Source: Cercospora beticola (Eukaryota > Ascomycota > Dothideomycetes > Mycosphaerellales > Mycosphaerellaceae). From it: a stretch of 64,000 nucleotides of DNA. The stretch covers positions 3,410,001 through 3,474,000 of the forward strand of contig NC_088937.1 in NCBI RefSeq assembly GCF_033473495.1. Reading direction: 5' to 3'. A program made the position numbers and the translations under genes. This document shows positions 1-10,589 of the stretch, one piece after another. A model generated the notes under the pieces. The model did no database searches. It saw only the letters and a list, made by a program, of their open reading frames with translations, and was not told the origin of the DNA. How positions within the stretch are numbered: position 1 is the first letter of the stretch; each line of letters opens with the position of its first letter.

Positions 1-61
1 TCGCGTTCATTGTGTCCACGTGCCGACCGAACAACAGCAGACCCGGAACAGTATGCGTCAA

Positions 62-2224
62 CTAGTCTTCAACTTGGCCTTCTTCCTCGTCCTCATTCTC
101 CGCAAGCACATTTTCGTCTTCGTCCTCATCTTCTGTCTCCTCTTCCTTTTCTTCGTCCCCCTCCTGGTTGTTCTCATCGTCATAGTTTGGGCCGTTTCCG
201 CTGACACCAGCTTTGTTATCCAGCGTGCCAGCCCGATCCCGGAGCTCAGGCGCCTGGTAAACAATGCTCCCAGTAATGGACCAATTGGATGAATACTTTG
301 GCAGGATGTGTATCTCAACATATAACCGGCGGTCTCCTTTCTCCCAGGATTTTTTGTGCAAGAATCTGGAGAGTGCAATTGACTCTTGTTGCCCTTCTGC
401 TTCAGAAAACCTATACATCCTTCGGGCGTCGTTTGGGACGTCGAACATTTGGGGACAGATCCACAACTCTGCTACCCATGTGCCTGCGAGTGGCTTATGG
501 TAGAGTGCAGCTGAAGAATAAATCGCCCTGCTGCGGCTGCTTGTCTCATTCAGGAGGGGAACTGTGCCGGGGGGCTTGAACTGTCTCAGCCTGGACTCGA
601 TCGAAATGCGCACGTTTCGTGTGGTACTGGTTGCCGCCATTTCAAGCTTCAGCCCTTCTGGGAACGCCATTAGGTCGGTGACAGTGCCAAGGTCATTGAC
701 GTATCTGATGTGCCCTACGCAGCGCACATACACTTTCACTTCCTGGTCCGAAGCGAGGAATGCGTTCTTGATACCGAAGTCTGTCTCGTGAAAGTTACTG
801 TTATCGATCTGGTTGAAGCAGTAAGGTGGAATGAAAGGCGCTCCGGATCCGATTTGGGGCGGCAATTCTTGATTGAGGAAAACTGCAATGGCCCAATACA
901 GCTGCTCCTTATTCTCCACTTTGCCGAAGGGGCCGAGAAGATCATGTCTGGAAAAGTCGAAGTCGCAGTGGGCCTGAACGGACAGACCATCTCCAATACA
1001 AAAATCCCCAAAGTCGAATGCGTGGATGCTATGTAGGGTTGGTGTCTGGATCGCTCCCTCACGCCGAGCATAGTAAGGTCTATCTGGATCTCCGACATCG
1101 TGCTGGCCTTTCATCCTCTTCTTCGAGGTAGCATGCACTACATTGCCCAGTCGAACGAGCTGAGGCTGCAACGGCGTCTGCCAAATGGGTTGAACGTCCT
1201 CCTTCAACGATTGTCTGAAAAGTTTGATGTCAAAGACCACGTGTACGTGCAAGATGAGTACATGGTTCGGGTGGACGAGGAGGTCTTGGATCGTCCGGAC
1301 ATTAAATTTGCCATCAGAAACAGACACCCATACCCCTGGCCGCTGTATTAACTGTGTCGTTGCCCAGAACGGTGCTTGCAATTTGCGCCGTTCACCTGCA
1401 GCGCGTAGATGCTCGTTTCCGTCGATTTTTTTCTTGATAATACTCTTGATGATCTCTTCCAGGTCGCTGAATAGAGTATTCCTCCGGGCCATGAGACAGC
1501 ATGATGCCCATGAGATCTCATCTCTCTCTGCGGGTGACGCGTCTTGCCATACGTCGTTCTTCACCCACTTCTGACGCTCGAACGTGAAATTGATACAGGA
1601 GTCATCATGAGGATCAGATCCGGTCGAATCAACGATGTTTTTACTTCGAGGCGCGGATATGTCAGACTTGCCGTGCTTTTGTGCAGATTTTGGTATGTCT
1701 CTGCTCAATGGTTGATTCGATGCATCCTCAGTTTCGCTGGTTGCTGGTGCTACAGTCGTGGACGCTCGCTTTTGCTTGTCAGTTTGCCGAGACACTGAGT
1801 TGACCATGTACAGTGAGGCATCCGAATCGCTTTTCTCGTCAGAATCGGACAAGGCGGGTCCGACATGCATACAAAGTGTCCTGTCCATTGATGCTACTTC
1901 ATGAAGGTCCAAGTCACTCCATCGCCTCAGCGATTGTTCGTTACAACTCTCACCCTCATAGTGCACCAAGACTTCCGCTAATGCTTCTTGCTGTAAGCCA
2001 ATTCCCTCCCGAATCATCTCCATGAGGCCCTGGAAATGGTCAAAACATACCATTTTCTCCCAATCTCATGCAATTCAATGCAGACGTACCTGTGCTACGT
2101 CGACCTGGTCCCACCGAACAGCATCGACAAGGTAATCAGAAAGCTGCCCCGAGTAGCCACAGATCCGAATCCTGATCTCAGGCTGTTGTCCCTCGGCTTC
2201 TTCGTCACTCTCATTTCGTTCCAT
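62..2224 (-). CDS. Unrecognised acidic-tailed protein, paralog 1 of a tandem array of three
   Basis: I do not recognise the family, so no function is assigned. Exon 1 is 2224-2090 (45 codons from the ATG that begins MERNES) and exon 2 is 2029-62. The 60-nt intron has a GTACGT donor and TTTCCAG acceptor in phase 0, giving about 700 aa. Visible parts are an N-terminal segment with IRIRICGY, a low-complexity Ser/Asp region, a conserved core with INFTFERQKW, HAFDFGDFCIGDG near residue 380 and GSGAPFIPPYCFN near 438, a block with RRMYRFSEAE and DRRLYVEIHILP, and an Asp/Glu-rich tail over the last 35-40 residues. The same blocks recur in the same order in the next gene (2597-4772) and partly in 5098-6462. 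There is no signal peptide or membrane segment. The acidic tail would suit binding a basic partner, but that is a guess. Confidence 0.72.
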
Positions 2225-2596
2225 GATGCAATTGACCTTGAGCAAACGATAATTGATAGTCAGAGAAGTTGCGGAGGGCAAGAGTTCTTGTATCAAAAGT
2301 TGAACTGTTTGCGTGTCCAGATTGCTTGAATCACAAAATCATGGAAAGACCGGGCAGCTTTCAAACGTAAGTGTCGTTGCCGTGGATAGATCTATATTTC
2401 CTCCGTCGGTGTTAGTCAAGTAAACATGTAGGCATCGTATTCGGATACAACTTGAAGAGGATAACGTCCGCCATCCTATTACAAAAGAAAAGCTCCAATT
2501 GGCGATGACTTTCTTCTTTGCGGCAGAGTTACACTTCTTTGCTTTGTAGAACTCCGGTCTTTTCGGATCCTTGAAGACTTGGACCAATGCAAAGGC

Positions 2597-4772
2597 CTAC
2601 TGCATCTCGCCTTCCGCCTGTCCATCCTCCTCGTCATCCTCGATCTCCTCCTCCTCCTCCTCCTCCTCAATTTGCGCCTCTTCGCCGCTTTTCCCAGTCA
2701 TCTCCTCATCAAGATTGTCCTCTTCTTCGCCGGCATTTGCTCCACGATTCGCCGTGCTGGCTTGTCCCGGAAGAGGCGGCGCCTTGCCCACAATCGTTCC
2801 AGTGACTGGCCATCCCCCTAGTCGCTTCGGCAGAAAATGGACCTCAGCGTACAAGCGGTGATCGCCACCGTTCCACAGACGTCTATTCAAGAACCTGGAC
2901 AGCGGGATTGGCAATTCGCCTTCCTCTGCTTTGGCGTTGGCGAACAAATACATCCTGCGATCTTGTTCTTTAGCATTCCTCAACTGCGGCGATACCCACA
3001 GCTGCTTGTTCCATGTATCCTCGAATGGTTCCTGCCAAAGCGCAGCCGATGCGTAAAGCTTCTTCTTGTCTTTGCGGGTCGAGTCAAGAAACCCAACAAA
3101 TTTGGTCGAATCTTTCGCTTGGAGTTCGTCTGCGATCGCCTTCCAGACTTCTTCCATCTCGTTGTGAGGAGCAGCCTTAACCGACATGCTTTCCGGGAAG
3201 TCGATAAAGTCTGTCCGCTCGCCAAATTCTTCCGGCGATGGAAGATGGTTGACGCAGCGCACAAAGATTTCCACTTCAGACTCGTCTTCAAGTATACTAT
3301 CTTCAATGCCGAATTTGGTTCCATCGAAATTGCTCGCGTCGACATTGTTGAAGCAATATGATGGAATGAAAGGCACTCCGGAACCGACTTTTGGAAGCGG
3401 CTCCTGCTTGAGATACCTTTTGATAGCCTGCTGGAACTCCTTGCACGTCTTGATACCATCGAATGGCTTCAGGAACGTGCGACGACAACCGAAATTCTCT
3501 TCCTCGAAGACATACAAGGAATCAGCGTCACCAATACAGTATTTCCCGAAGTCGTAAGCATGCATGCTGAACAACTCCATGTCGATATTTTTTCCTGCAC
3601 AACGCCAAGCAAGGAGCGGCCTCTCTGGATCGATCTCATCCGCCGCCTTGGGCTTTTCGGCCTTCTTGGCCTTCTTCTTGTTGCCCACGCGAACGACTTC
3701 AAACGGCTTGTATAATGGTTGCCAGATTCCCCGTTCATGTGAATCTTTGGGAAGTCGTTTTGACATCTGAACGTCGAAAATAACGTGTACTCGCAGGTCG
3801 TACGCTTGTGAGAGGTCGCGGAAAAGGTCTCGCAGTTGACGAACGTTGAATCTGTCATCAGACAGTGACACCCACATGTCTAATGCATTTGGAGCCTCGA
3901 TGGATGCACGAAACGGGACACTCAGGCGTCCAGTCTTGGCAGCTTCGACTAGTTCTTCGTTCCTGTTGATTCTTCGTTGGAGGATATTCCGACAGGTTAG
4001 GATCAAGTCGCTGACCAGATCGGTGAAATCAAAAGGAAGACGCCGACCTGAGCACGAAATCTGAGTCTCCGCCATATTCGAACTTCCTCTCCATCGTTTC
4101 TCTTCTCTCGACCACTTTCGGCCCTTGAACGTGAAATCGACAAATGGTCTGTGCCCGTCATCAGAGCCTGCTTCAACCTCATCGTTGCCAGTGTCCGGTG
4201 CGGGTTCTTCGTCTCCGCTGCTATTCTCGACGCTCTCAGAAGTATGATTTTCCGCCCCAGACCCAGACCCAGTTGCTGGAGCCTCGATTGCTGCGGCACT
4301 GAGACCTTTCCCTCTATTTGAGGTCTGTACAGAGCGACGATTGGTGGCATGTTGAGAAGGTCCTGCGTCAGCAGCCTGAGCGATACTGCTAGTTTCGGGG
4401 TCAACGTGTAACATGATCGTTTTGCCGATAAGGGCATTTCCCATGCGGACCAACTCGTGAACCGGTTCAAGCATCCGCTGACTGCAAAGTTGGTCGCCGA
4501 GATGTGCCGTCATGTTGCGAACGGCTGTACGATCCATTTGCAGGATTGGGAAGAGCTTCTCGATGACATCCTATATCTGGTCAGGTTGGGCATCTTTTGG
4601 TAGCTTGGTCTGGTGCATGTACTTTTACCATGTGGTCAGGGTTTCGAGAACCAGCTTCAGAAAGCTGGTACTCCAGAACGACATCATCGTTCTGTCTTGA
4701 GTTCTGCCCATTGGCATATCTGCAAATTCGAAACGTAATCGGTCGATTGCCTGTGTGTTTTGTTCTCGCCAT
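2597..4772 (-). CDS. Unrecognised acidic-tailed protein, paralog 2 of the tandem array
   Basis: Exon 1 starts at the ATG at 4772 (MARTKHTGN) and runs to 4629; exon 2 is 4570-2597. The 58-nt intron (GTAAAA donor, CTGAC branch, ATATAG acceptor) is in phase 0, at the same place as in paralog 1. A GTACAT donor 6 nt further on would add two codons. The product is about 705 aa, nearly the length of paralog 1. Shared blocks are VDFTFKGRKW, HAYDFGKYCIGDA near residue 383, GSGVPFIPSYCFN near 441, DRRMYLFANA and DHRLYAEVHFLPKR. A Lys/Ala-rich stretch (KKKAKKAEKPKAADE) lies mid-protein and could be a nuclear signal. The C-terminal run of eight Glu comes from a CTC microsatellite. Gene structure is well supported; function is unknown. 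Confidence 0.74.
2645..2668. repeat. (CTC)8 microsatellite coding for poly-Glu
   Basis: Eight perfect CTC units lie in the 3' coding part of the minus-strand gene 2597-4772 and read as eight consecutive Glu codons in its acidic tail. Such trinucleotide runs change length easily without a frameshift, so tail length may vary between strains. Confidence 0.9.
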
Positions 4773-5097
4773 GTTGTAGGAATCTCTGGGAGGCAGTCTT
4801 CGCTGAAACTATGCTTAACTGAAGACGATCATCTTATTGCCTGGTGAAACTGTTTGTCTCCATTGGGAGCAAACTTCAAATGCATTCCAGACGGCTCTAC
4901 AGAGTGATGGGAAGTAATAATGTTTTCTATGGACGTGGCCGGAGAAAACATGCATTCCAAATAGTTCCTTCACGTGTCAAATAGCCTGTAAAATCGAGCA
5001 GGCGCCATTTCCGAAGGATGGTTTCATCGAACTGCAACCAAAAGTCTTCAGGTTAGAGTGTCCAAGATCAGAGAAGCTAGCTGGTTGATGAAGACTT

Positions 5098-6462
5098 TCA
5101 CATGTGATCTGCGGGTACAATCTGAGCTTCGACATAGAGCCGCTTGTCATCCTGACGAACCGTGATTGCCGGACTCAGAAATTGAAGAAGATTCCCGGAA
5201 TGGTACTGATACATCTTGCGTTGGTTGGTCTGTGGCATGATCCAAAGCTTCACTTTCCACTTCCCCCTATGCTCAGCACGAAACAACCGCGCAGAATTGA
5301 AGTAGGTTCCATGTTCCCAGCCTTGCCGATTGATCTCTTGTAGCAGACATTCGATGACATCTTCCAATGAGTCTTTTTCCTCCACAATGATGCGGATATC
5401 TTGCGGGAACTTGAGGTTTCGGACACCTCCATATCTGTCGACAAAAGTTGCAGCAACATCGATCCCACGCTTCGGCCAGGACAGCAAGCCCAAGCCATGT
5501 TGAGCAGGCCGAAATTTGTTGTAGCAGTATGTCGGCAAAAGGGGAATGCCACTGCCCATCTGGGCGTCTTCATCCTCATCGTGTAGCGACTGCTCCAAGA
5601 GCTGTACAAAATCCTCTTTCGACCCTTGCCGGCATTGCACGTTTTGGAGACGACCGAGAAAGTAGTCTCTGTTGCTGAATGCTCTTTGATTCCACTGAGT
5701 GTCCTCGAACGCATTTCCAATACAAAAATCGTCGAAGTCGAAAGCGTGGCATCTTCTGAGATGGAGTCCTCCAGACTTGCGATCCATCCAGACCGTGAGG
5801 GCTTGCATGTAAGCGATCCCTTCACGTCGATGGTCGCAAACTTTCTCTGCCATTTCAGCCTCATCTCCGTTACGAAGAGGCACGGAGCCGATTCGAAGTA
5901 TCCGATAGTCATCGGTCACATCGTGCCACCTTGGGTGTTGGATTTGCTCGTCTGTGGGGCCGCTCCCTTGACAATTTTGCAGTATGGTCAACTTGACACG
6001 TGCGATGAGAATAAGCTCGGGAGCTCTTGAGTCCTGAAAGAGATCACTGAGTAGCTCGATTCGCGGGTCTTCGTCGAGAGATACGATGACGTTGCTGCAG
6101 ACCCCGAGCTGTACAATATTGCTCGAAAGCTTCAGTACGTGCTGCCCACTGAGCAACATCTGGCTGAGATACACGTCCTTACTGCTTCTTTGCTGAACCA
6201 AAGCCTCAAACAGGAATGGCAGTGATCTCAGGGGCTCGATTGCGGAGAGACGAAAAGCGTGAGGTGCCCATAAATGCTTGTCCCATTTGTCGAAGTTGAT
6301 GTTGTCGAAAGTAACGCGAATGGTAGTGGTAGTGGTCGTCTTAGGACACTTTGGAAGAACGCGGCTTGCGTGTTGACGTCGAGGTCCTTTGCTGATGCCC
6401 GTAGAGAGATGCCTGTTCTTGCTGGGAAATCTAAATCGTCTTCTTGCCGATACAAGCGCCAT
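5098..6462 (-). CDS. Shorter paralog 3 of the tandem array
   Basis: This is a single open frame of 454 aa from the ATG at 6462, which directly follows an in-frame TAA. It keeps the core of the two neighbours: HAFDFDDFCIGNA near residue 237, GSGIPLLPTYCYN near 300, LWIMPQTNQRKMYQY and DKRLYVEAQIVP at the end. It lacks the first exon of the others and stops right after the last shared block, so it has no acidic tail. Its N-terminus is basic, followed by a Thr run (CPKTTTTTTIRVTF). It may be a naturally short member or a copy trimmed at both ends; an upstream exon further 5' was looked for and not found. The reading frame is long and intact, so I treat it as a gene. Function is unknown. Confidence 0.62.
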   Translation of the reverse strand: MALVSARRRFRFPSKNRHLSTGISKGPRRQHASRVLPKCPKTTTTTTIRVTFDNINFDKWDKHLWAPHAFRLSAIEPLRSLPFLFEALVQQRSSKDVYLSQMLLSGQHVLKLSSNIVQLGVCSNVIVSLDEDPRIELLSDLFQDSRAPELILIARVKLTILQNCQGSGPTDEQIQHPRWHDVTDDYRILRIGSVPLRNGDEAEMAEKVCDHRREGIAYMQALTVWMDRKSGGLHLRRCHAFDFDDFCIGNAFEDTQWNQRAFSNRDYFLGRLQNVQCRQGSKEDFVQLLEQSLHDEDEDAQMGSGIPLLPTYCYNKFRPAQHGLGLLSWPKRGIDVAATFVDRYGGVRNLKFPQDIRIIVEEKDSLEDVIECLLQEINRQGWEHGTYFNSARLFRAEHRGKWKVKLWIMPQTNQRKMYQYHSGNLLQFLSPAITVRQDDKRLYVEAQIVPADHM

Positions 6463-7238
6463 TTAGAAGATCACGAAATGGATGAACTTGACGCGGACTG
6501 CTTCAGAATTAGCAGGCAGAGAGCAAAACCCGAATCTCGAAACGTCCAGACAGCCCTTCGGGGTTCCTGATATGACTCGAGTTGGCTAGAAGCAAATGTT
6601 TATTCCCGTGAGAAAGCACAATGGAATCGACACTGGGATCTGCGCTCCTAGCGACGAGGAGGCGAATCGTTGCAAGTCTTCTCTTCCAATATTGGAGCGC
6701 GCACAGATACCTTGCATCTGAAAGATTACCTTTCGAGACACTGAAACAGCCATGGGACAAGGCTGTCTCACGGGTGTCATTCAGGCCGCCTGGAACGATG
6801 GCGATTGCTGTCACCGTCTCTGCTAGAGCTCACACATGCAGAACAACAGTAATGGCGAAATTGTCGTCACCCATATGATGCCACAATGAATCTGCAGAAC
6901 TTGATGCGAATTGCTTAAAGCAAAAGATCAAAAGGAGGGCCGATGTTTGATGGTGACTCTCTGCGTGGCAAGGTCAAGCTCCAGACATTTTAGCTCGCGT
7001 CGTCTGCTGCTCTTGGACACTCATTGGCGTAGTGATCATTACCTGGTGCAGAGAGTGTCGATGTTGGCACCTAATCTCTGGCAAAATGCAGGCTCGCCTG
7101 CCACTAGTGATGGAGATCTCGTAACAGAGCAGAATGTACCATCAGCTGTAGTGGCACAGAAAAACAATGCGGTCGAGGTGAGCGAAGTACACATTTCGAT
7201 CTCCTGGCACAGTGAACCACGAAGCATCGAGCTGGTGA
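6463..7238. other. Intergenic, no supported gene
   Basis: Only short overlapping frames are seen. One minus frame (6814-6509) ends with RFEIRVLLSAC, faintly like the RICGY segment of the neighbouring paralogs' first exon, but no splice joins it to the gene at 6462. The stretch should hold the promoter of that gene. Confidence 0.4.
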
Positions 7239-8987
7239 TTACATGCGTCGGCTTGGAGCACATCCAATTCCCGGAGATGGAAAGAAATCGAAGTCATCGC
7301 TCTTCCATTCGACGGCGCCTCGGATCCCAATATTCTCACACAAAGGAGCACCGAAACCAGGACAATTTTCGAGACATCGGCAGAGACAGCAGAGGTAAAA
7401 TTCTTTAACGCTAGCATGTGCACGACTCGATTTAACTCTCTGCTTATCATAGAGCTGGCTATGCAGCCTGCACTCTGAAATTGACGCTGTGCGCCCAGCT
7501 GGCCTGTGTGAGAACGATTTCCTGAGCGCGTGTTTGGTCTTCTTCACACCATAATCCTGTTCGGACTGTCTGTCGGGGCTGGCGAGCACTTCCGAGGGCC
7601 AGCAAGCAGTGTCCATATCGTAGGCGTTCTTGGAATGCTGTGCAAGGGCATCTGGTCGGACGTTTTCGAGCTTTGGCTCGAACTGCGCGAGGATGCCGTG
7701 GATGGCTGGGAGAAGCGTCTTCTTTCCCCATTGCTTGTCCTTGAAAATGCGTACAGCGACACGTACGAGATCCGTCTGCTGTAACTTGGTGTGCGAGGTC
7801 GGGGATCCCACGCAGTCCGGCATGCGACGGCGCTCTTTTAGCGTGTCCATGACAGCTCCGATGCCTTGTTCGTAGTAGACGTCGTTCAATTTGGCCATTT
7901 CTTCCTGTTTGAGTGCCATGCCAAGTATCAGGGCTGACGTCTGCTTGAAGAGCGCAAAGAATTCGGTTCCGCGACTGTTGTGGGTGACCTTGTGCAGTCC
8001 ACGGATGTGCTTGAAGAAGTTTCCGGAATGTGCCTCTACGAACTCGGTTGCACACATGACTGCTTTGCCGCCCTTGACGACAATCATGGGGCAGATGAGC
8101 TTGTCAGTTCTTGGTGACTTTGCGAAGATGTTGTCGTTGGGGAAGTCTGGCATATCAGCCCTACGCTGAGCCAAAGTGAGAAAAGAGCCAGCAGAAATGT
8201 CGTAATCAGTGCCAATATCATCAGTGTCAGAGTCGATGGGGTCGTGTTGAGAGGGCTCGTCGTGCTGTCGTGGAGGTGTTTGTGTGCGAGGCTCTGGGAT
8301 CGATTCATCGGTATCGTAGAGAACGATGGGATCATCTTCATTGCTGAATTTGCTGATTGCCGTGACAGTCTCTGAGCTTCCTCCAGCGTGATCATCTTCG
8401 TTGCTGGATTCCGTGATCGTTGTGATAGTCTCTGGGCTTCTCTCAGCGCGAGCAATCGTGGTATTTGGACGCTTTACTTCTGCGCGCATGGTTGCTGCCG
8501 GTTCTGCAATCCATTCGTAGACAATATCGACAGGATCTGTATTCTGGGACAGTCGAAGGAATCTTCCCAACACATTGCGTTCTTGTCTGTCGCATGCTCC
8601 GGCCCAGAAGCGATGGCAGAGAGCTTCGACTCTGTCTTGAGCTTGGCGTTCGGCAAGATGAGCAGCACAGAGTATCGTTATTGGCATATATTTCGAGGAA
8701 TCTGGATTTTTCGTCTGCTCTCTCAGAATCTGCTTTGGCATTGCAGAGTCGACAATTTCCTCTGCAGGTTGGAATGAGCTCTTGCAGGTTTCGCGCAGCT
8801 CATCTGGCTCGCCGGGTGCTTGAGAAGCAGTGAACGCCTCGTCGAACTCTCGCTTTGGCTTTGGTGACATCTTCGAAGTCGGACAAGCAGTGCTCGGGAG
8901 AGAGAGATAGGACTGTAGGAGGATCCAAACTGTAGAGCTGAGGAGGAACTTGCGGAGAAAAGTGGCAAGGCAGCAGATGCCGGCCAT
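7239..8987 (-). CDS. Unrecognised protein with a Cys/His cluster
   Basis: The frame is 582 codons from the first ATG at 8987. The ATG at 8870 (MSPKPKREF) looks a better start because the preceding 39 residues are hydrophobic and overlap, in another frame, a duplicated segment; that gives 543 aa. The first half is Asp/Glu/Ser/Pro-rich and disordered-looking, with three similar short units around SNEDD. Residues 300-340 of the long form hold two Cys 13 residues apart followed by four His (CPMIVVKGGKAVMC, then AHSGNFFKHIRGLHKVTH), which resembles a divergent zinc finger. The last 100 residues are weakly protein-like and may follow an unseen intron or be non-coding. A broken partial copy lies just upstream. 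A DNA- or RNA-binding role is only a guess. Confidence 0.45.
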   Translation of the reverse strand: MAGICCLATFLRKFLLSSTVWILLQSYLSLPSTACPTSKMSPKPKREFDEAFTASQAPGEPDELRETCKSSFQPAEEIVDSAMPKQILREQTKNPDSSKYMPITILCAAHLAERQAQDRVEALCHRFWAGACDRQERNVLGRFLRLSQNTDPVDIVYEWIAEPAATMRAEVKRPNTTIARAERSPETITTITESSNEDDHAGGSSETVTAISKFSNEDDPIVLYDTDESIPEPRTQTPPRQHDEPSQHDPIDSDTDDIGTDYDISAGSFLTLAQRRADMPDFPNDNIFAKSPRTDKLICPMIVVKGGKAVMCATEFVEAHSGNFFKHIRGLHKVTHNSRGTEFFALFKQTSALILGMALKQEEMAKLNDVYYEQGIGAVMDTLKERRRMPDCVGSPTSHTKLQQTDLVRVAVRIFKDKQWGKKTLLPAIHGILAQFEPKLENVRPDALAQHSKNAYDMDTACWPSEVLASPDRQSEQDYGVKKTKHALRKSFSHRPAGRTASISECRLHSQLYDKQRVKSSRAHASVKEFYLCCLCRCLENCPGFGAPLCENIGIRGAVEWKSDDFDFFPSPGIGCAPSRRM

Positions 8988-9049
8988 AGAGGGAAGGCAG
9001 ATCTAGTAGGGAAGTGCCCTTGCCTTAGGCACGCGCGCTGGAGGAAGTC

Positions 9050-9202
9050 GTATCGCACATTGATGTCGTTGTTTCTGTACCCCAGGTGTAGAGAATGTCG
9101 ACGGGGTCTACCCATATACTTCATCGCAGCCGGATTCTTCAGTTGCTCCTCCAGAGTCTGCTCCAGTTTGACAAAGTCCCCAAAGTCGTGAGCAGGCTGC
9201 AC
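9050..9202 (-). pseudogene. Broken partial copy of the 7239-8987 gene
   Basis: Read on the minus strand, one frame gives LEEQLKNPAAMKYM, matching LREQTKNPDSSKYM of the neighbour. Directly after it a shifted frame gives DPVDILYTW...TTTSM, matching DPVDIVYEW...AATM. In the intact gene these two blocks are about 50 codons apart; here they are adjacent and in different frames. This is a duplicate that lost an internal segment and its frame. Its ends are not sharply defined. Confidence 0.6.
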
Positions 9203-9540
9203 ATGTCCGTGTCTAGAACTCTCTCTGCGGCGCTTTTGCGTTGCTTTGCCAGGCTGAGCGGCATAGAGCCCTTGCTATCTTTGAGAGAGCAGCCATCACT
9301 CAAGATTGCTTGTCCCACAGGTAAGTAGATCTCCAGCAGTCCCTTCTGGCGCGATTTTAGCCTTAGCCACGCACGGGAGCAGGGGAGGCTCTGTCTGCTC
9401 AGAGAGAGGTATGCGTGCTGGCGATTGCTCTGGCATAATGTCGAGGAATACGCCCTCTGTCCTCTGCGATGTTGAAATCCACTTCTCGCGCAATCGATGA
9501 CTTGGCTCACAAGTTACTCAGTCAAATGTGCCATTCTCGA

Positions 9541-10207
9541 CTAGTCTTCGTCATTCTCGTAGCGCTGAAATCCCACGTCATCGTCCTCTTCCTCTGCGTC
9601 GCTCATATCGTCGCCCGTGTCCGCGGTCTCCGGAAGAAGGCCAAGGGCCGACGTGTTGACTTGATTCGGAGTGCGTCCTGCCTTGAGAATGGTGTCCTGT
9701 ACGAGGTCGGCATATTTCTTCGGGAAAGTCCTAAGCTCGTTGAAGTACACGAAGAGTTCGTCTGCGCTCTTTGCGACAAGATCCGATTCATTGCAGCAGA
9801 TGTGCCTGTACATGACCTCGTCCATTTGCTCGGTGTACTCGTTGAAGCCATTCCAGAAGACTGCATTGTGGTCAGTAATTGATCATATCAGCGCAACAAA
9901 GCACAGATTGCGCACCGTTGTGAAGTTCTTTGTGTTGTTCAATTTTCTTCTCCCACTTGGTCACTTTCTCGAGCGCTTCGGTCACGGCAAGCTCCGCTGT
10001 CTTCAACTGCTCATCGAGATCGCCCCGTGGAACGAACAGATTGTCGTCGTCGTCCACGCTGATGGCTCTGGTGGCTCTGGTCTTCCTGAGTTGTTTGGCG
10101 GCCTTCGTAGACATTGTGCGGTCCGCAACCATGGCCTTGAGTATGCTTCTGACCTCTGCCTCTCGGTGGCGCAGTTTCTCCATCGCTTGGATCAGCTTTT
10201 TGTCCAT
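9541..10207 (-). CDS. Unrecognised small protein, copy A of the ILKAGRTP pair
   Basis: Exon 1 is 10207-9916 from the ATG of MDKKLIQAMEK; exon 2 is 9860-9541. The 55-nt intron has a GTGCGC donor, a TTACTGACC branch site and an ATGCAG acceptor, and joins in phase 1 to give about 203 aa. The N-terminal half is charged and probably coiled coil (KVTKWEKKIEQHKEL). The second half carries the block shared with the copy at 12461-12966 (GFNEYTEQMDE, then DTILKAGRTPNQV) and ends in a very acidic tail (MSDAEEEDDD). Upstream in the same frame a segment coding NEVVIVTGQSHAL is also shared with copy B, but a TAG follows it here, so the protein can only start at or after 10207. I know no homologous family. 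Confidence 0.5.
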
Positions 10208-10424
10208 TTGGATGAGGTCGAATCGAATCTAGGTCAGTGCGTGGGATTGTCCGGTGACAATCACGACCTCATTGCGTATTTATCGAGCCGCATGAACGGT
10301 CAGTCAACTCGACAGTGGACGAAGCCCACAATTCGACTCGGTGTCCTTTTCGGCCCTTAGCGTTGTGGTAATAGAAACAAAGTTTCACTTTGCACAGGTG
10401 TACGCAAGTGAGGGTTGTCCGCTT

Positions 10425-10570
10425 CTGTAGGTGAGCAACTAAGTGACCAAATGAGTCAATGAAGAAGTGACAAAGCATGTGGAGGAACGAGTGAGAATAA
10501 GTAAGTGGACTTTCAGATGGAGAAGCATGTGAAGACTCAAATGAAGGAACAAGTGAGCAAGTGAATGCGT
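10425..10570. repeat. AAGTGAG-like degenerate minisatellite, tract 1
   Basis: The plus strand is built of imperfect units like AAGTGAG, GAGCAAGTGA and GAAGCATGTG. It lies 5' of the minus-strand copy A gene. A tract of the same composition at 13255-13385 sits in the same position relative to copy B, so tract and gene were duplicated together. Confidence 0.7.
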
Positions 10571-10589
10571 TTGCAGATCCAGTATTTGA

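Noticed and set aside
2339..2587. Minus frame of 82 codons between paralogs 1 and 2
   Set aside because: Lies in the 3' flank of paralog 2, has no ATG-type context or shared blocks, and is short enough to be chance.
9139..9510. Minus frame of 123 codons upstream of the broken copy
   Set aside because: Overlaps the decayed duplicate in another frame and shows only weak similarity to the SPKPKREF region.
10425..10570. CRISPR-like array
   Set aside because: The units are short, degenerate and without unique spacers, and the organism is a fungus.
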